DNA of 64,000 nt from Bactericera cockerelli (lineage: Eukaryota > Arthropoda > Insecta > Hemiptera > Triozidae), in contig CM044955.1 in NCBI GenBank assembly GCA_024516035.1, forward strand, positions 57,449,655 to 57,513,654, given 5' to 3'. Each line of letters opens with the position of its first letter. The stretch's first letter is position 1. The notes under the pieces are model-generated. The model ran no database searches, was not told the DNA's origin, and was given only the letters and a program-made list of their open reading frames with translations. This document shows, in pieces, positions 12,339-20,169 of the stretch. The translations under genes and the position numbers were made by a program.

Positions 12339-15300
12339 GTATTTTAAGAATAATAATACTTTTTAGTGGAAGGTAACCATCAGGCAAGGTTAATGCTTTC
12401 TACCACCTAACTCTCAGAGACTTATTATGATGTGGTAACATACTTGAATAAATGAGCAAAAATGCAGACATTGGATGGGATTCGAAATAACGGATCCCTA
12501 CGCTATCTGGATTACTAGACCGCTAGTCTAGTAATCCAGTTAACCACTTGACTACCAACGCACGTTTGGATACTTTTATTTAGGGCGAAATTAATAGACG
12601 TATTTGTAAAACCTCTGTGACACGAAGTCACGGATTGCGTACTGTGCAAGATAGGGAAAACCGACGCTAAGCAATGACTTAAGTTATCGATATTGTCTAT
12701 TAATTTCGCCCTTCATGTACGATCCTTTTTTTTATCAGAGAAACGGTTCCGATAATTTCGACGGCCATTTCAACATAGACACCGGACGAGGCGACATTCG
12801 CAACATAGGCAAGGTGTACGAGTGGCAGTACACGAACCAGACGGCTTTCTATGCAGGGCAGTGTGGCATGGTGAACGGAACATCTGGATCCCTGTTCCCC
12901 CCGGTCACCAACAAGCAGGAGAGAGTGACCATGTTCTCTCCCGATCTGTGCAGGTGAGTCACTTGGTTGTACCCGAGTCACAATGAGGGCACGAAAAGCT
13001 CAGTGGTTAAGCACTCGCTTGCCAAGCGGAAGGTCCCGGGTTCGAACCCCCGCGCCGTCAAAAAAATTGTATTAAAAAATTAGTTACAGTTGTTTGAAAG
13101 GGATACCTTCTCCGGTGCGCTCGTGTTGACCCAGCACTTAAATGGGAAGTATTGGGTCACTTCTCGCCCATCAGAGGGGAGGCACACTACGGGATGCGCA
13201 GGCTACAACTCAGCCCACAAGCGTCTACAGTAGCTCCTGTTTCATGGCTACGAAATAAATAAGGCTGTGAAACACTCATCTTTAAAAAAAAATATCATAT
13301 TTTTGTCTTAATCACTTTCGTGATATCACAACCAATCAAACTCGCTTTACTAAATGTACGGTGAAACCGGGACTTGAGCCACCGCCCTCCAGGTTACAAG
13401 TCCGCTGCCTTATCGATCAAGCTACTGAGATAGGTAATATGCGGCTATGCCTTGGGACGTAACTCGGGTGAAGCCATTATTATCATCATCAATTCTGTTA
13501 TTTTTACAAAAATCTATGCATTCGGGTGCTCAGTATTACCTTACAATACTACCCCTAAACCCAAGCAAAAGTTATTTATGAAGGTGTGAAGAATCCATAA
13601 AAAAATAAATAAAATAACACGCGGTATCTACAAACAATGCGTATTAGATATACATGTAGATATGTAGATAACAATGCGTGTTAGATATGGGTTACTAAGC
13701 TCTAATACATCAGATGAATGTATCAAATAACAAACATTAACACTGTTTATATGTTAAATACCTGAGAGTAACCTAAACAAAACCATTCCGTCTAAGGGAG
13801 ACATGAAATCGAATCTACTAGTTTTTTTTTAGTTCATTCACCTTTTAAAGCCCCTCTTTTCGGTAGTATGCGAAATGGACTTCAAATAAGGGCTGGACTA
13901 CCTATTGAACAACTGATCCTGATCACTTTGGGAAGTAGTGATCAGAAAGATTTTCATGTTTAACACCGACACAGTTTTGCTGGTTGAAAATTTAAAAAAA
14001 ATACTCTAAAGTTTCCTCATCACATTCCCCCACAGATCCATCAGTTTCCTCATCGCTTTCCCCCCCACAGATCCTTCAGTTTCCTCATCACTTTCGCCCC
14101 CACAGATCCATCAGTTTCCTCATCACATTCCCCCACAGATCCATCAGTTTCCTCATCACTTTCCCCCACAGATCCATCAGTTTCCTCATCACTTTTCCCC
14201 ACAGATCCATCAGTTTCCTCATCACATTCCCCCACAGATCCATCAGTTTCCTCATCACTTTCCCCCACAGATCCATCAGTTTCCTCATCACATTCCCCCA
14301 CAGCTCCATCAGTTTCCTCATCACTTTCCCCCACAGATCCATCAGTTTCCTCATCACATTCCCCCAGATCCATGAGTTTCCTCATCACTTTCCCCCACAG
14401 ATCCATCAGTTTCCTAAGCCGTATTTTTCTTTCTAACCAAAGTTAACCAAACGGGAATAAAATGAACCAAACTGGAAGCAAGTCATGTTTCTTTTGGATT
14501 AGGAAGAATTTCCACTTCCAAAGTTAACTAAAATGGAAGTAGAAAATTCTTGCTTCTAATTCTTTAATAGGTTAAGTCCATTGTTTATCTTTAAAAGTAC
14601 CGAAACGCATTTTTCTTTTACGAATGTGGTGAAGTTGACCTTGGAATAAAATTGGAAATATCGAACCTGGATTTTTTTTTAAATCCAAAAGAAAAATAGG
14701 CCTCTAATCACTTTCCCCCACAGATCCATCAGTTTCCTCATCACATTCCCCCACAGATCCATCAGTTTCCTCATCACTTTCCCCCACAGATCCATCAGTT
14801 TCCTCATCACATTCCCCCACAGATCCATCAGTTTCCTCATCACTTTCCCCCACAGATCCATCAGTTTCCTCATCACTTTCCCCCACAGATCCATCAGTTT
14901 CCTCATCACATTCCCCCACAGATCCATCAGTTTCTTCATCACATTCCCCCACAGATCCATCAGTTTCCTCATGACTTTCCCCCACAGATCCATCAGTTTC
15001 CTCATCACAATTCCCCACAGATCCATCAGTTTCCTCATCACTTTCCCCACAGATCCATCAGTTTCTTAGGGCGGAATTAATAGACGTTTTTGTAATACCT
15101 CTGTGGCGCTAAGTCACGGATTGCGTACTGTGGAAGATAGGGAAAACCGACGCTTAGCAATGACTTACGTTATAAAATTTGTCTATTAATTTCGCCCTTA
15201 ATCACTTTCCCCCACAGATCCATCAGTTTCGACTACTCCGCCGAGGAATCTGTGGAAGACGTGACCGGCTACCGCTTCGGGGCTCCGAATACATGGTGGA

Positions 15301-16998
15301 CAACGGGACCCTGGATCCCGCCAACCAGTGCTTCTGCAACGGGCAGTGCGTGCCCTCAGGGGTTCTCAACGTGACGTCCTGCCGGTTCGGGGCCCCGGCC
15401 TTCGTGTCGTATCCTCACTTCTACAGGGCCGACCCCTACTACTCCGGCCTCGTGAGGGCATGCGGCCCAACCGCACAGAGCACGAGTTCTACCTCACCTT
15501 GGAACCAGTATGTAATTTTACTTTCCTTATCCTGTAATAAGGAAAGTATTGTATTCGTCGAAAATTTGACCTACCCAGTTTTTCATATTTTACTTCCGAG
15601 AAATTTCGAATATTAGAAATCGGAAGTATTGTGTTCGTTTTTGTAAAAATAATAATATTTTTTTGCTCCGATTTTTTTAATTTGCGTTTAATGTCGCTTT
15701 CAACTACATGGTCATATGACGACGGGGTGCTACGCTCCATTCGCAGGAAACTAACAAACCTGCTACCCACATTAACCTCATCAAGTCGGGGTTGGACCGG
15801 AATGCCAGCATCACAAAGTCTTCACCTCGCTGGACGTTGCGGAACTTCGGTGATCCTATGAGAACCAGTGATTTAAATATCCCTCATCACGAGGCTATGA
15901 GGATGAATACTTTACTAGATAAGTTATTTTGTCCAGAACTTTGTACGAAAGTTGATCCGTTGAGTTATACCGTGATAATTAGGCCTTCTTTTTCCAGAAT
16001 TATTTTTCGATAGTTAGATCCGTTCAGAAGTTATAGGGAATAATAGGCCTTGCTAGGACTTATGGGTCATACTATATTTATTTTATAAATAAACTATCTA
16101 AATATATGATTTCAGAAAACAGGCATTCCACTCGATGTTGGGGCCCGATTTCAAATAAATCTTCTGCTCCAACCCATGAAGAATATTGTGTAAGTTTCAA
16201 GCGATAATACGAGTATATTAAATCTTATTTAGACAAGGACTACTAAGCCCCACTATTCCAGCAGTAAACTCAAGACGTTTTACTGTGTGACTTATTTTTA
16301 AAGGATTAGGAAATATTTTCAGATATTTATTATTCAACCATTATTTATATTTTGTGTTTTCTATTATCAAGTATGCATAGTACATACCTACCTACCTAAA
16401 ATAAAAAAAAAGTCCCACAACCTACTTATATGCAAACTGAAAACTCTCCAATCACCAGTCGTTTTATCGCAGGTGTCGAAACCGGTTGCGCAAATTTCAG
16501 GCCCGTAACAATGTACTGCAATGCCTCACTGTGTAGGGTAGGTTTAAGAAAAATAAATATAGGGCCATGCCTCGAGTGCTTCCATCGAAACATGATCAAG
16601 GGTTGGGTGGAAGAGATTGCCATAGGCAATAACCCGCCTTTTAGGTAGGACATTAACTTCATTCTCTTTTTTTTCTTGTATATTTGCTTAATCTTTTTGT
16701 TTTTCTTTATATTTCATTGTATTCTACTGTATATATTTTTTGTTCTACCTAATAAAGCTTTGTATAATAATAATATTGATCTTGATTTCCTCTGACTTTC
16801 AGAATGTTCAGGAAGGTTCCTCGCGTTTTCTTCCCAATGATTTGGTTCAGCAATCGCGCCACTATGCCACCCGGTATGTCTCGTGAGCTCCGGCTGCTAC
16901 TGTGGGTACCCTGTATATCTGTGGTGTTCAGTGGGCGGTGCTGCTCCTGGGGCGGGGCTAGTCGTATACTCCGCCCTGTACGATGCGCAGACGCACAG
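4665..16998 (+). CDS. CD36-family scavenger receptor (class B), multi-exon gene
   Basis: Eight exons join as 4665-4793, 5768-5928, 8324-8465, 11682-11885, 12739-12953, 15218-15507, 16116-16189 and 16803-16998, all with GT/AG borders and matching phases once small indels are allowed for. The product is about 472 residues, near the family's usual 470-550. CD36 proteins are two-pass plasma-membrane or endosomal receptors for lipids, lipoproteins and apoptotic cells; that role is family knowledge. Seen here: an N-terminal membrane segment near residues 9-35, then a large ectodomain with many N-glycosylation sequons (NWT, NGT, NVT, NGS, NQT), the MGPYRF and FNWTNP family signatures, a C-terminal Cys cluster (CFCNGQC) and a C-terminal membrane helix (LRLLLWVP onward). 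Exons 6 and 8 contain three frame-breaking indels, so this is either unpolished assembly or recent decay. The short cytoplasmic tail exon is not certain. Confidence 0.9.
4851..4905 (+). mobile_element. SINE A tail fragment
   Basis: Only the conserved tail (attaacctcgcctggtggtt...cactaagagtgttatt) remains, in CD36 intron 1. Confidence 0.6.
4939..5105 (+). repeat. Repeat K (ctggctgggggactataaac)
   Basis: Dispersed element ending ...acgatgacgccatcctatga. Other copies at 10980-11412, 33325-33580 and 42295-42440. No coding sequence; class unknown. Confidence 0.65.
5106..5765. other. CD36 intron 1 remainder
   Basis: It holds a fragment related to the 5' part of repeat J (aaataaatatagggccatgc) around 5155-5250 and AT-rich sequence. 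No gene seen. Confidence 0.5.
5768..5928 (+). CDS. CD36-like exon 2
   Basis: It follows the acceptor tttctag and ends CA before gtaagt (phase 2). It encodes ELALSPWSRSF and then the family signature YFFNWTNPEDI and EMGPYRF. The split His codon is completed by exon 3. No frame problem is seen. Confidence 0.9.
5939..6112 (-). mobile_element. SINE A, truncated
   Basis: Tail and body of the family in reverse orientation, starting 11 bp after CD36 exon 2 ends. The tRNA-like head is lost. Confidence 0.7.
6113..7717. other. CD36 intron 2, AT-rich
   Basis: About 1.6 kb with a perfect 17-bp inverted repeat at 6322-6363 and otherwise no recognisable feature. Confidence 0.5.
6322..6363. repeat. Perfect hairpin, 17-bp arms
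   Basis: gttctgtcaaatgatca pairs exactly with tgatcatttgacagaac across an 8-nt loop. Confidence 0.85.
7719..7942 (-). mobile_element. SINE A
   Basis: Near full length, with tail ccaggcgaggttaatg and head gcgcgttaaccacttgacta (complement). Confidence 0.72.
8136..8290 (+). mobile_element. Repeat J, retroelement-type 3' end
   Basis: It contains gaagagattgtcaaatgcaa and taaccccgccctttagttag followed by AT-rich tail with polyadenylation-like signals. It lies directly upstream of CD36 exon 3. Confidence 0.6.
8324..8465 (+). CDS. CD36-like exon 3
   Basis: It follows the acceptor atttcag and opens with the last base of a His codon, then ERKEVVKIGFHSNGTVSYK, the usual HNGTVSF-like glycosylated strand of CD36 proteins. 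It ends in phase 0 before gtaaag. The intron before it holds a SINE A copy and a GATTGCC-type element just upstream of the acceptor. Confidence 0.9.
8680..8985 (-). mobile_element. SINE D
   Basis: Complement of a family with head gagtgagttagcgcgctagg and body ccactcatacctcgtgagg...gcgaccagtggcgg. Part of the body is duplicated within this copy. Confidence 0.65.
9057..9333 (-). repeat. Repeat L
   Basis: Dispersed element with tagccaagctggctacaac at one end and ctggctgggggacgttaaac at the other; other copies at 19650-19895, 23542-23655, 32390-32665 and 57697-57870. Contains short inverted blocks around aaagttggct. Class unknown. Confidence 0.6.
9551..9934. mobile_element. MITE with ~100-bp inverted ends
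   Basis: The left end cagggtgattcagaaaagtg pairs with the right end near 9933; inner parts such as tataacaaaaagggcgaaag are also inverted. Flanked by TATA on both sides. Related to the larger foldback at 55980. Confidence 0.75.
9935..10142 (+). other. Open fragment, unrecognised
   Basis: An open stretch reading SQRNFICSIDTYVDRC then SWLKHIPADEVMKIK looks protein-derived, perhaps a transposon remnant. No start or splice signals. Confidence 0.3.
10143..10226 (-). mobile_element. SINE A tail fragment
   Basis: Tail and part of body in reverse, abutting a SINE B copy. Confidence 0.6.
10233..10446 (-). mobile_element. SINE B, diverged
   Basis: Complement of the family with head tcccggtagctcagtggtaa and tail tgggcttactgctggaataa. 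Diverged but full length. Confidence 0.68.
10980..11412 (-). repeat. Repeat K with internal tandem array
   Basis: The element's end ccccagccagactgctggtc is tandemly repeated six to seven times (about 11055-11335, unit near 40 bp). Confidence 0.75.
11446..11650 (-). mobile_element. SINE B beside CD36 exon 4
   Basis: Full-length reverse copy ending gagcttccgggacag at 11650, only 31 bp before the exon. Confidence 0.75.
11682..11885 (+). CDS. CD36-like exon 4
   Basis: It encodes 68 codons in phase 0 between the acceptor atttccag and donor gtgaga, including TKTVGEFLFQGFENQLL, the conserved (V/T)xE(L/F)LFxGY-like segment of the family. A minus-orientation SINE ends only about 31 bp upstream, leaving just enough room for branch point and pyrimidine tract. 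Confidence 0.9.
11949..12091. mobile_element. hAT-like MITE with 8-bp target duplication
   Basis: A 143-bp element with ends cagtggcgtagc/gctacgccactg flanked by TCCGTGAG on both sides (11941-11948 and 12092-12099). End sequence and 8-bp duplication indicate the hAT superfamily. Confidence 0.85.
12103..12146 (+). repeat. Repeat J fragment
   Basis: Only the core gtgtggaagagattgccgta to aaccccgcc remains. Confidence 0.55.
12346..12563 (-). mobile_element. SINE A with snapback insertion
   Basis: Reverse copy preceded by a long T run. Inside, 14-bp perfect arms ctggattactagac and gtctagtaatccag around 5 nt duplicate part of the element in inverted form (12507-12539). Confidence 0.75.
12581..12711. 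mobile_element. MITE M
   Basis: About 130 bp with inverted ends agggcgaaattaatagac/gtctattaatttcgccct and an internal gtgacacgaagtcac hairpin. It ends 28 bp before CD36 exon 5. Confidence 0.82.
12739..12953 (+). CDS. CD36-like exon 5
   Basis: It opens RNGSDNFDGHFNIDTG after the acceptor ttatcag, matching the N-x-S-x-D-G-x-F/Y-x-I-x-T-G CD36 motif, and continues through IGKVYEWQ and AGQCGMVNGTSGSLFPP. It ends in phase 2 inside an Arg codon (SPDLC then AG) before gtgagt. Two ectodomain cysteines are present. No indel. Confidence 0.92.
12990..13275 (+). mobile_element. SINE E, tRNA-Gly-like head
   Basis: Head agctcagtggttaagcactc and cccgggttcgaacccccgc; body gtgcgctcgtgttgacccag and ggctacgaaataaataagg. 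Lies 37 bp after CD36 exon 5. Confidence 0.75.
13300..13435 (-). mobile_element. SINE C
   Basis: Complement of the family; ggttacaagtccgctgcctt and cgatcaagctactgagat are clear. Confidence 0.7.
13436..14017. other. CD36 intron 5, unique part
   Basis: It holds a short repeat J piece (13438-13475) and AT-rich sequence. Nothing else recognised. Confidence 0.45.
14018..14415 (+). repeat. 33-bp minisatellite, block 1 (12 acceptor copies)
   Basis: Unit reads ctcatcactttcccccacag plus atccatcagtttc. It is the 3' end of the intron plus the first 13 nt of CD36 exon 6. One copy lacks aca; cactttc and cacattc variants tend to alternate, suggesting 66-bp higher-order growth. Confidence 0.92.
14416..14706. 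other. Spacer between the two 33-bp blocks
   Basis: AT-rich sequence with repeats of accaaa(a/c)(c/t)ggaag character. No gene. Confidence 0.45.
14707..15066 (+). repeat. 33-bp minisatellite, block 2 (11 acceptor copies)
   Basis: Same unit as block 1. It runs to a MITE that separates it from the true exon 6 acceptor at 15217, which is itself the final unit of the array. Confidence 0.92.
15069..15199. mobile_element. MITE M inside the acceptor array
   Basis: Ends agggcggaattaatagacg and gtctattaatttcgccct. It sits between the eleventh block 2 unit and the real acceptor, leaving only 18 nt of intron before exon 6. Confidence 0.85.
15218..15507 (+). CDS. CD36-like exon 6, with two 1-base deletions
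   Basis: It starts after cccccacag and completes Arg, then SISFDYSAEE; later it carries the Cys cluster CFCNGQC and the segment HFYRADPYYSG, ending EHEFYLTLEP before gtatgt. The homologous reading jumps frame twice: near 15286 (GAPEYMVDNG needs one more base) and near 15454 (VEGMRPN needs one more). Restoring the count makes the exon 292 nt and brings the phase to 0, as exon 7 demands. The deletions lie in short homopolymer contexts. Confidence 0.85.
15519..15650 (+). repeat. Repeat P fragment
   Basis: Shares ctttccttatcctgtaataa and gtcgaaaatttgacctaccc with the longer element at 28628-29283. Starts about 11 bp after CD36 exon 6. Confidence 0.55.
15680..15873 (-). mobile_element. 5S-rRNA-headed SINE
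   Basis: Complement of the 5S head (aacttcggtgatcctatgag) and body (aatgtcgctttcaactacat). Confidence 0.72.
15874..16115. other. CD36 intron 6 remainder
   Basis: AT-rich; no feature recognised apart from the exon 7 acceptor. Confidence 0.4.
16116..16189 (+). CDS. CD36-like exon 7
   Basis: Short exon after tgatttcag encoding KTGIPLDVGARFQINLLLQP, the LEPxTGxxLxxxxRxQxN(L/V) block of CD36 proteins. It ends in phase 2 (GT) before gtaagt. Confidence 0.88.
16495..16765 (+). mobile_element. Repeat J, longest copy
   Basis: Runs from aggcccgtaacaatgtactg through agagattgccataggcaata to aataaagctttg and an (AAT)n end, resembling a retroelement 3' tail. It ends 38 bp before CD36 exon 8. Confidence 0.62.
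16803..16998 (+). CDS. CD36-like exon 8 (C-terminal membrane helix), one indel
   Basis: It follows gactttcag. It encodes the block ending MPPGMSRELRLLLWVP and runs into the C-terminal membrane helix. Near 16930 the homologous frame shifts (VVFS in one frame, then GAGLVVYSALYDAQTH in another), equal to a loss of two bases or a gain of one. It ends AG before gtaattt. A possible tail exon lies near 19001. Confidence 0.82.
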
Positions 16999-17207
16999 GT
17001 AATTTCACAATCGGTTTTTTTACTTTCCTTATCCTATAATAAGTTAAGTATTTTATTTTGCACGTCGCTTTCAACTGTATGGTCATATCGTTAGGCTGTG
17101 TCCACAGTCCGCACTTGTGCAGTTTCCTCTTCACTTTCAACTCGGAATAACGCATGCCTTTCGCGCATGCCTCTCGAAAAATTTGGTCTTGCAACTCAAA
17201 GAGGCAT

Positions 17208-17490
17208 GCAATTTCGTGATGTCACAACTACTCAAACTCGCTTGACTAAATCTACGCTGAAACCGGGACTTGAACCACCGACCTCCAGGTTACAAGTTCG
17301 CCGCCTTATCGATCAAGCTACTGAGGTCGGTTTAGTAAAAAGTTATCATATTTGTGTTAGTCACTTTCGTGATGTCACAACTACTCAAACTCGCTTTGAT
17401 AAATCTACGCTGAAACCGGTACTTTAACCAACGACCTCCAGGTTACAAGTCCGCCGCATTACCGATCAAGCAACTGAGGTTGGTTTTCCA
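17208..17490 (-). mobile_element. Two SINE C copies in tandem
   Basis: Two reverse copies (about 17208-17333 and 17336-17490), each with ggttacaagt(t/c)cgccgc and a gatcaagc-actgaggt head. Confidence 0.72.
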
Positions 17491-17708
17491 AATTGCTACT
17501 ACCTCCGATCTTTTCAGACTAAGATATCCAGAATCAGCCCACACCAGATTCTTAAAAGAGACAACCGACGTTAACTCTAGCCCCTCACATCTCTTACTGG
17601 CTTCTGATCCGACCATACCAGATCGCACATATGTACGTTCCAAAAGTTTCCTTACTGCAGGTTGGACCTTAAATACGTAAATGAGTGATAATGTGAAATG
17701 TTAGTTGT

Positions 17709-18045
17709 AGGACCCAATTATGAAACAGGATTAAATATCTAGGATTATTATTAATATTACGTATTATTAAATTATTATTAGTATTAATATTTTTAATATT
17801 CAATTCTTTTTTAATAGGTCATAATTATGTACAAACAAGTAATGATAAAAATTAAAATACAAAATTGAGAACAATATAAACAAGAAAAATAGATAAACAG
17901 CATGGATAAAATCTATTTTTTAATTCAATCCACTATCACTTAACAGCTGATATAAATGAGGTGTGATTGGTTGAAATTCCCACCAGAGGACGCGTTGAGG
18001 GATAGTGTAGGATTAGTTAATCTAATCCTGTTTCATATTCGGGCC
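17709..18045. mobile_element. MITE with ggcccgaatatgaaacagg ends
   Basis: Left end ggacccaattatgaaacagg pairs with the right end cctgtttcatattcgggcc. About 337 bp, AT-rich, no ORF. The same ends occur near 41833 and 45796. Confidence 0.68.
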
Positions 18046-19000
18046 TTTCTGTATGTAGTTGAATCGAAACTTATATTTCTGATGTAGTTGATTTAAAAAT
18101 GCCATTAAATTTCTGATTTTAGTTGATCTTTTTATGTAGTAGATTCGAAATTTTTTTTGTTTTGTATCAAGTTGATTTTATTTCTAGACGTAGTCGATTG
18201 GAAAATCATTTTATTTATTTCTGTATGTACGTGTACATAGTTGATTTTATTTCTGTACGTGCTCGATTCGAAAAATCTTTTATGGTAATGTGTGTTGGAA
18301 CTTTTTCTTGCACAAAATTAAATTATTTTTAGAATCAATCGATTTTTTTTTTAATCGAATGATCCTAAATGCTTTTGGATTGATTGTAATAATATTTTAC
18401 TTTATTTTTTCAGCCAGAAGAAAATTAAGAAGTAACACTATTGCTTATTTTAACGTCAAGAAACAAAACAGCCTCACTGCATGTACGAGATTGGCCTATA
18501 TCGATTTTTGATTCAGAACTCAGCCATTATATCATACTTTGAGAAGGTAAATTTGTGTTAATCACTTAAAAAGTTATCACATTTGCGTTAATCACAACCG
18601 TGATACCATAATTACTTAAACTAGCTTTACCAATTTTTTGCCTAACTTGAGACCCGAAACACCGACCTCCAGATTACAAGTCCGCCACCTTACCGATCAA
18701 GCTACTGAGGTCAGGTAGGTAAATTAATATGTGATTTTACAATGACCACAAATTATTATAAACTCATAATATGTCATGAATTTTTCTTATAACAAATTAT
18801 AAAAATTGTAATCGTCACAATAATTTACTTTGAGGGACCAAAACACCAGTTTATTTTTCAATCTTCAAGTTGCTTCCACTTTATTTTATTAAGTCTTAAA
18901 TTTAAATACATCTCACATCATAAAATGATACATTATATAAAGAGTTTTTCCTAAGTTAAACTTCTAATAATCATACTTTTTATTCTCATTATTTTTCAGA
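18046..19000. other. 3' of CD36 gene, AT-rich
   Basis: Holds three short repeats of a tagttgattt(t)atttct motif (18060-18260) and a reverse SINE C at about 18553-18715. No gene. Confidence 0.5.
18553..18715 (-). mobile_element. SINE C
   Basis: Diverged reverse copy with gattacaagtccgccacctt and gatcaagctactgaggtc. Confidence 0.65.
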
Positions 19001-19117
19001 TATTTGAATTGCATCGGACATTAAAAGAGAAAATCTTGAGAATCAAAAATAATCAAGCGTACCAAGTTGTTCATGACGTTCCGCAGAGACTAACAAGACG
19101 CGTTGAGAGATTTTAAT
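19001..19117 (+). CDS. Possible CD36 tail exon or transposase remnant
   Basis: After the acceptor ttttttcag at 19000, the phase left by CD36 exon 8 would give RYLNCIGH and a stop, a plausible short cytoplasmic tail. Another frame is open further and reads ...VVHDVPQRLTRRVERF then stop, which looks more like the C-terminus of a Tc1/mariner-type transposase. I cannot decide between them. Confidence 0.25.
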
Positions 19118-19167
19118 AAGTACTTGTGTAAGATATTGTCCTATCTGGTCAGTTTTTTTTTTAATTT

Positions 19168-19344
19168 AAGAAAGGTAATTGTGCCCCGGAACCGCTTTCG
19201 CATTACTTCGGGGCACTTTACCTTTACATCCATGCCATTCCGGAAACGGGAAAACTCGTTCTGAATTTCCCGCTCCGGACGGGATTCGAACCCGCAACCT
19301 CCGGGTCAGCAACCACTGCTCTTAACCACTGAGCCACGGAGGTC
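19168..19344 (-). mobile_element. SINE F, tRNA-headed
   Basis: Complement of a family with head gtggctcagtggttaagagc and body gcgggaaattcagaacgag; contains gggattcgaacccgcaacct. A second copy lies at 59136-59292. Confidence 0.72.
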
Positions 19345-19539
19345 GACATCTGGTTAGTTAAAAGCCAGCATATGATAACACACTACTGCCACGAACTAGC
19401 GCAGAAATATTTTTCTTTACCCAACTCTTGTTACTGTACACACGAATATATTTGTGATTTAAGTTAAACTAAATAAAAAAGACTGTGAAACACTCATCTC
19501 TTTTTATTTTATTTTTTGAATCTAGAGCAGTATCCCTGT

Positions 19540-19640
19540 CAGGCGCGGACGGTGCTAAGGAACTGCAGCACCCCCAGACGAAAGAGAAAAAGAGAAAGGA
19601 TTTCTCAAGTCCCAAGCTCGTACACAATGAAAATCATCAC
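19540..19640 (+). repeat. Short dispersed repeat
   Basis: Shares ctgcagcacccccaga and ttctcaagtcc...agctcgtacaca with 2180-2290. Confidence 0.5.
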
Positions 19641-19649
19641 AAAGTAATT

Positions 19650-19895
19650 GTTGTTGTTGTAGCCAGCTTGGCTACAACTGGGGGGGTGTGATGGTCTACA
19701 GCCAACTTGAGTGGAAAAGTTGGCTAGTTCAAAACCACATATTTCTATGTGTGATCAACCATCATGAGAACTTGGGCTATTTCTTTTCAAGCCTTTAAAA
19801 TTTAAGGAAACTGCAAGCTAGCCTGGCTTGTTAGGGTGGGCTAGTCTGTTCTCTATAGCACTCTAGCTAAACATGTTTAACGTTCCCCAGCTAGA
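19650..19895 (+). repeat. Repeat L
   Basis: Full copy, gtagccagcttggctacaac to gttccccagctagaca, downstream of WDR12. Confidence 0.62.
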
Positions 19896-20009
19896 CAGTG
19901 GTAAAGTAGTGACGAATTCGACCTGCAAAAGGTTTCCTAAAAGTCAAAATACATTTGGTCACCTGGAGATTTATTTGCTTCACAGCACTTACGATTGTAT
20001 TTCTTATTA

Positions 20010-20169
20010 TTAAGATTTGCTTTTGGGCACCGCTTTTGGTTGATGCTTGGTTTTGAAGATCCGGACAGAATTGTCCTGGCTGCCGGATAGGATATACCGG
20101 TAATCGGACCAGTTCACACACATCACCTTGTCTTCATGACCCAACATGTCAAACAGTGGCACCTTTGGA
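20010..20169 (-). CDS. WDR12: WDR12 exon 8 and stop
   Basis: It encodes [34 protein letters not shown] and a basic tail ending PKSKS and TAA at 20012-20010. The acceptor and exon start have three extra partial copies in the upstream intron (20262-20475). Confidence 0.94.

Noticed and set aside
12990..13060. Functional tRNA gene (Gly-like)
   Set aside because: A and B boxes are present, but acceptor and other stems do not pair and the sequence continues into a SINE body found in several copies.
14050..14406. Minus-strand frames of the 33-bp array (MRKLMDLWGKV repeats) as proteins
   Set aside because: The array is an amplified plus-strand splice junction of CD36; the frames are by-products of a multiple-of-3 unit.
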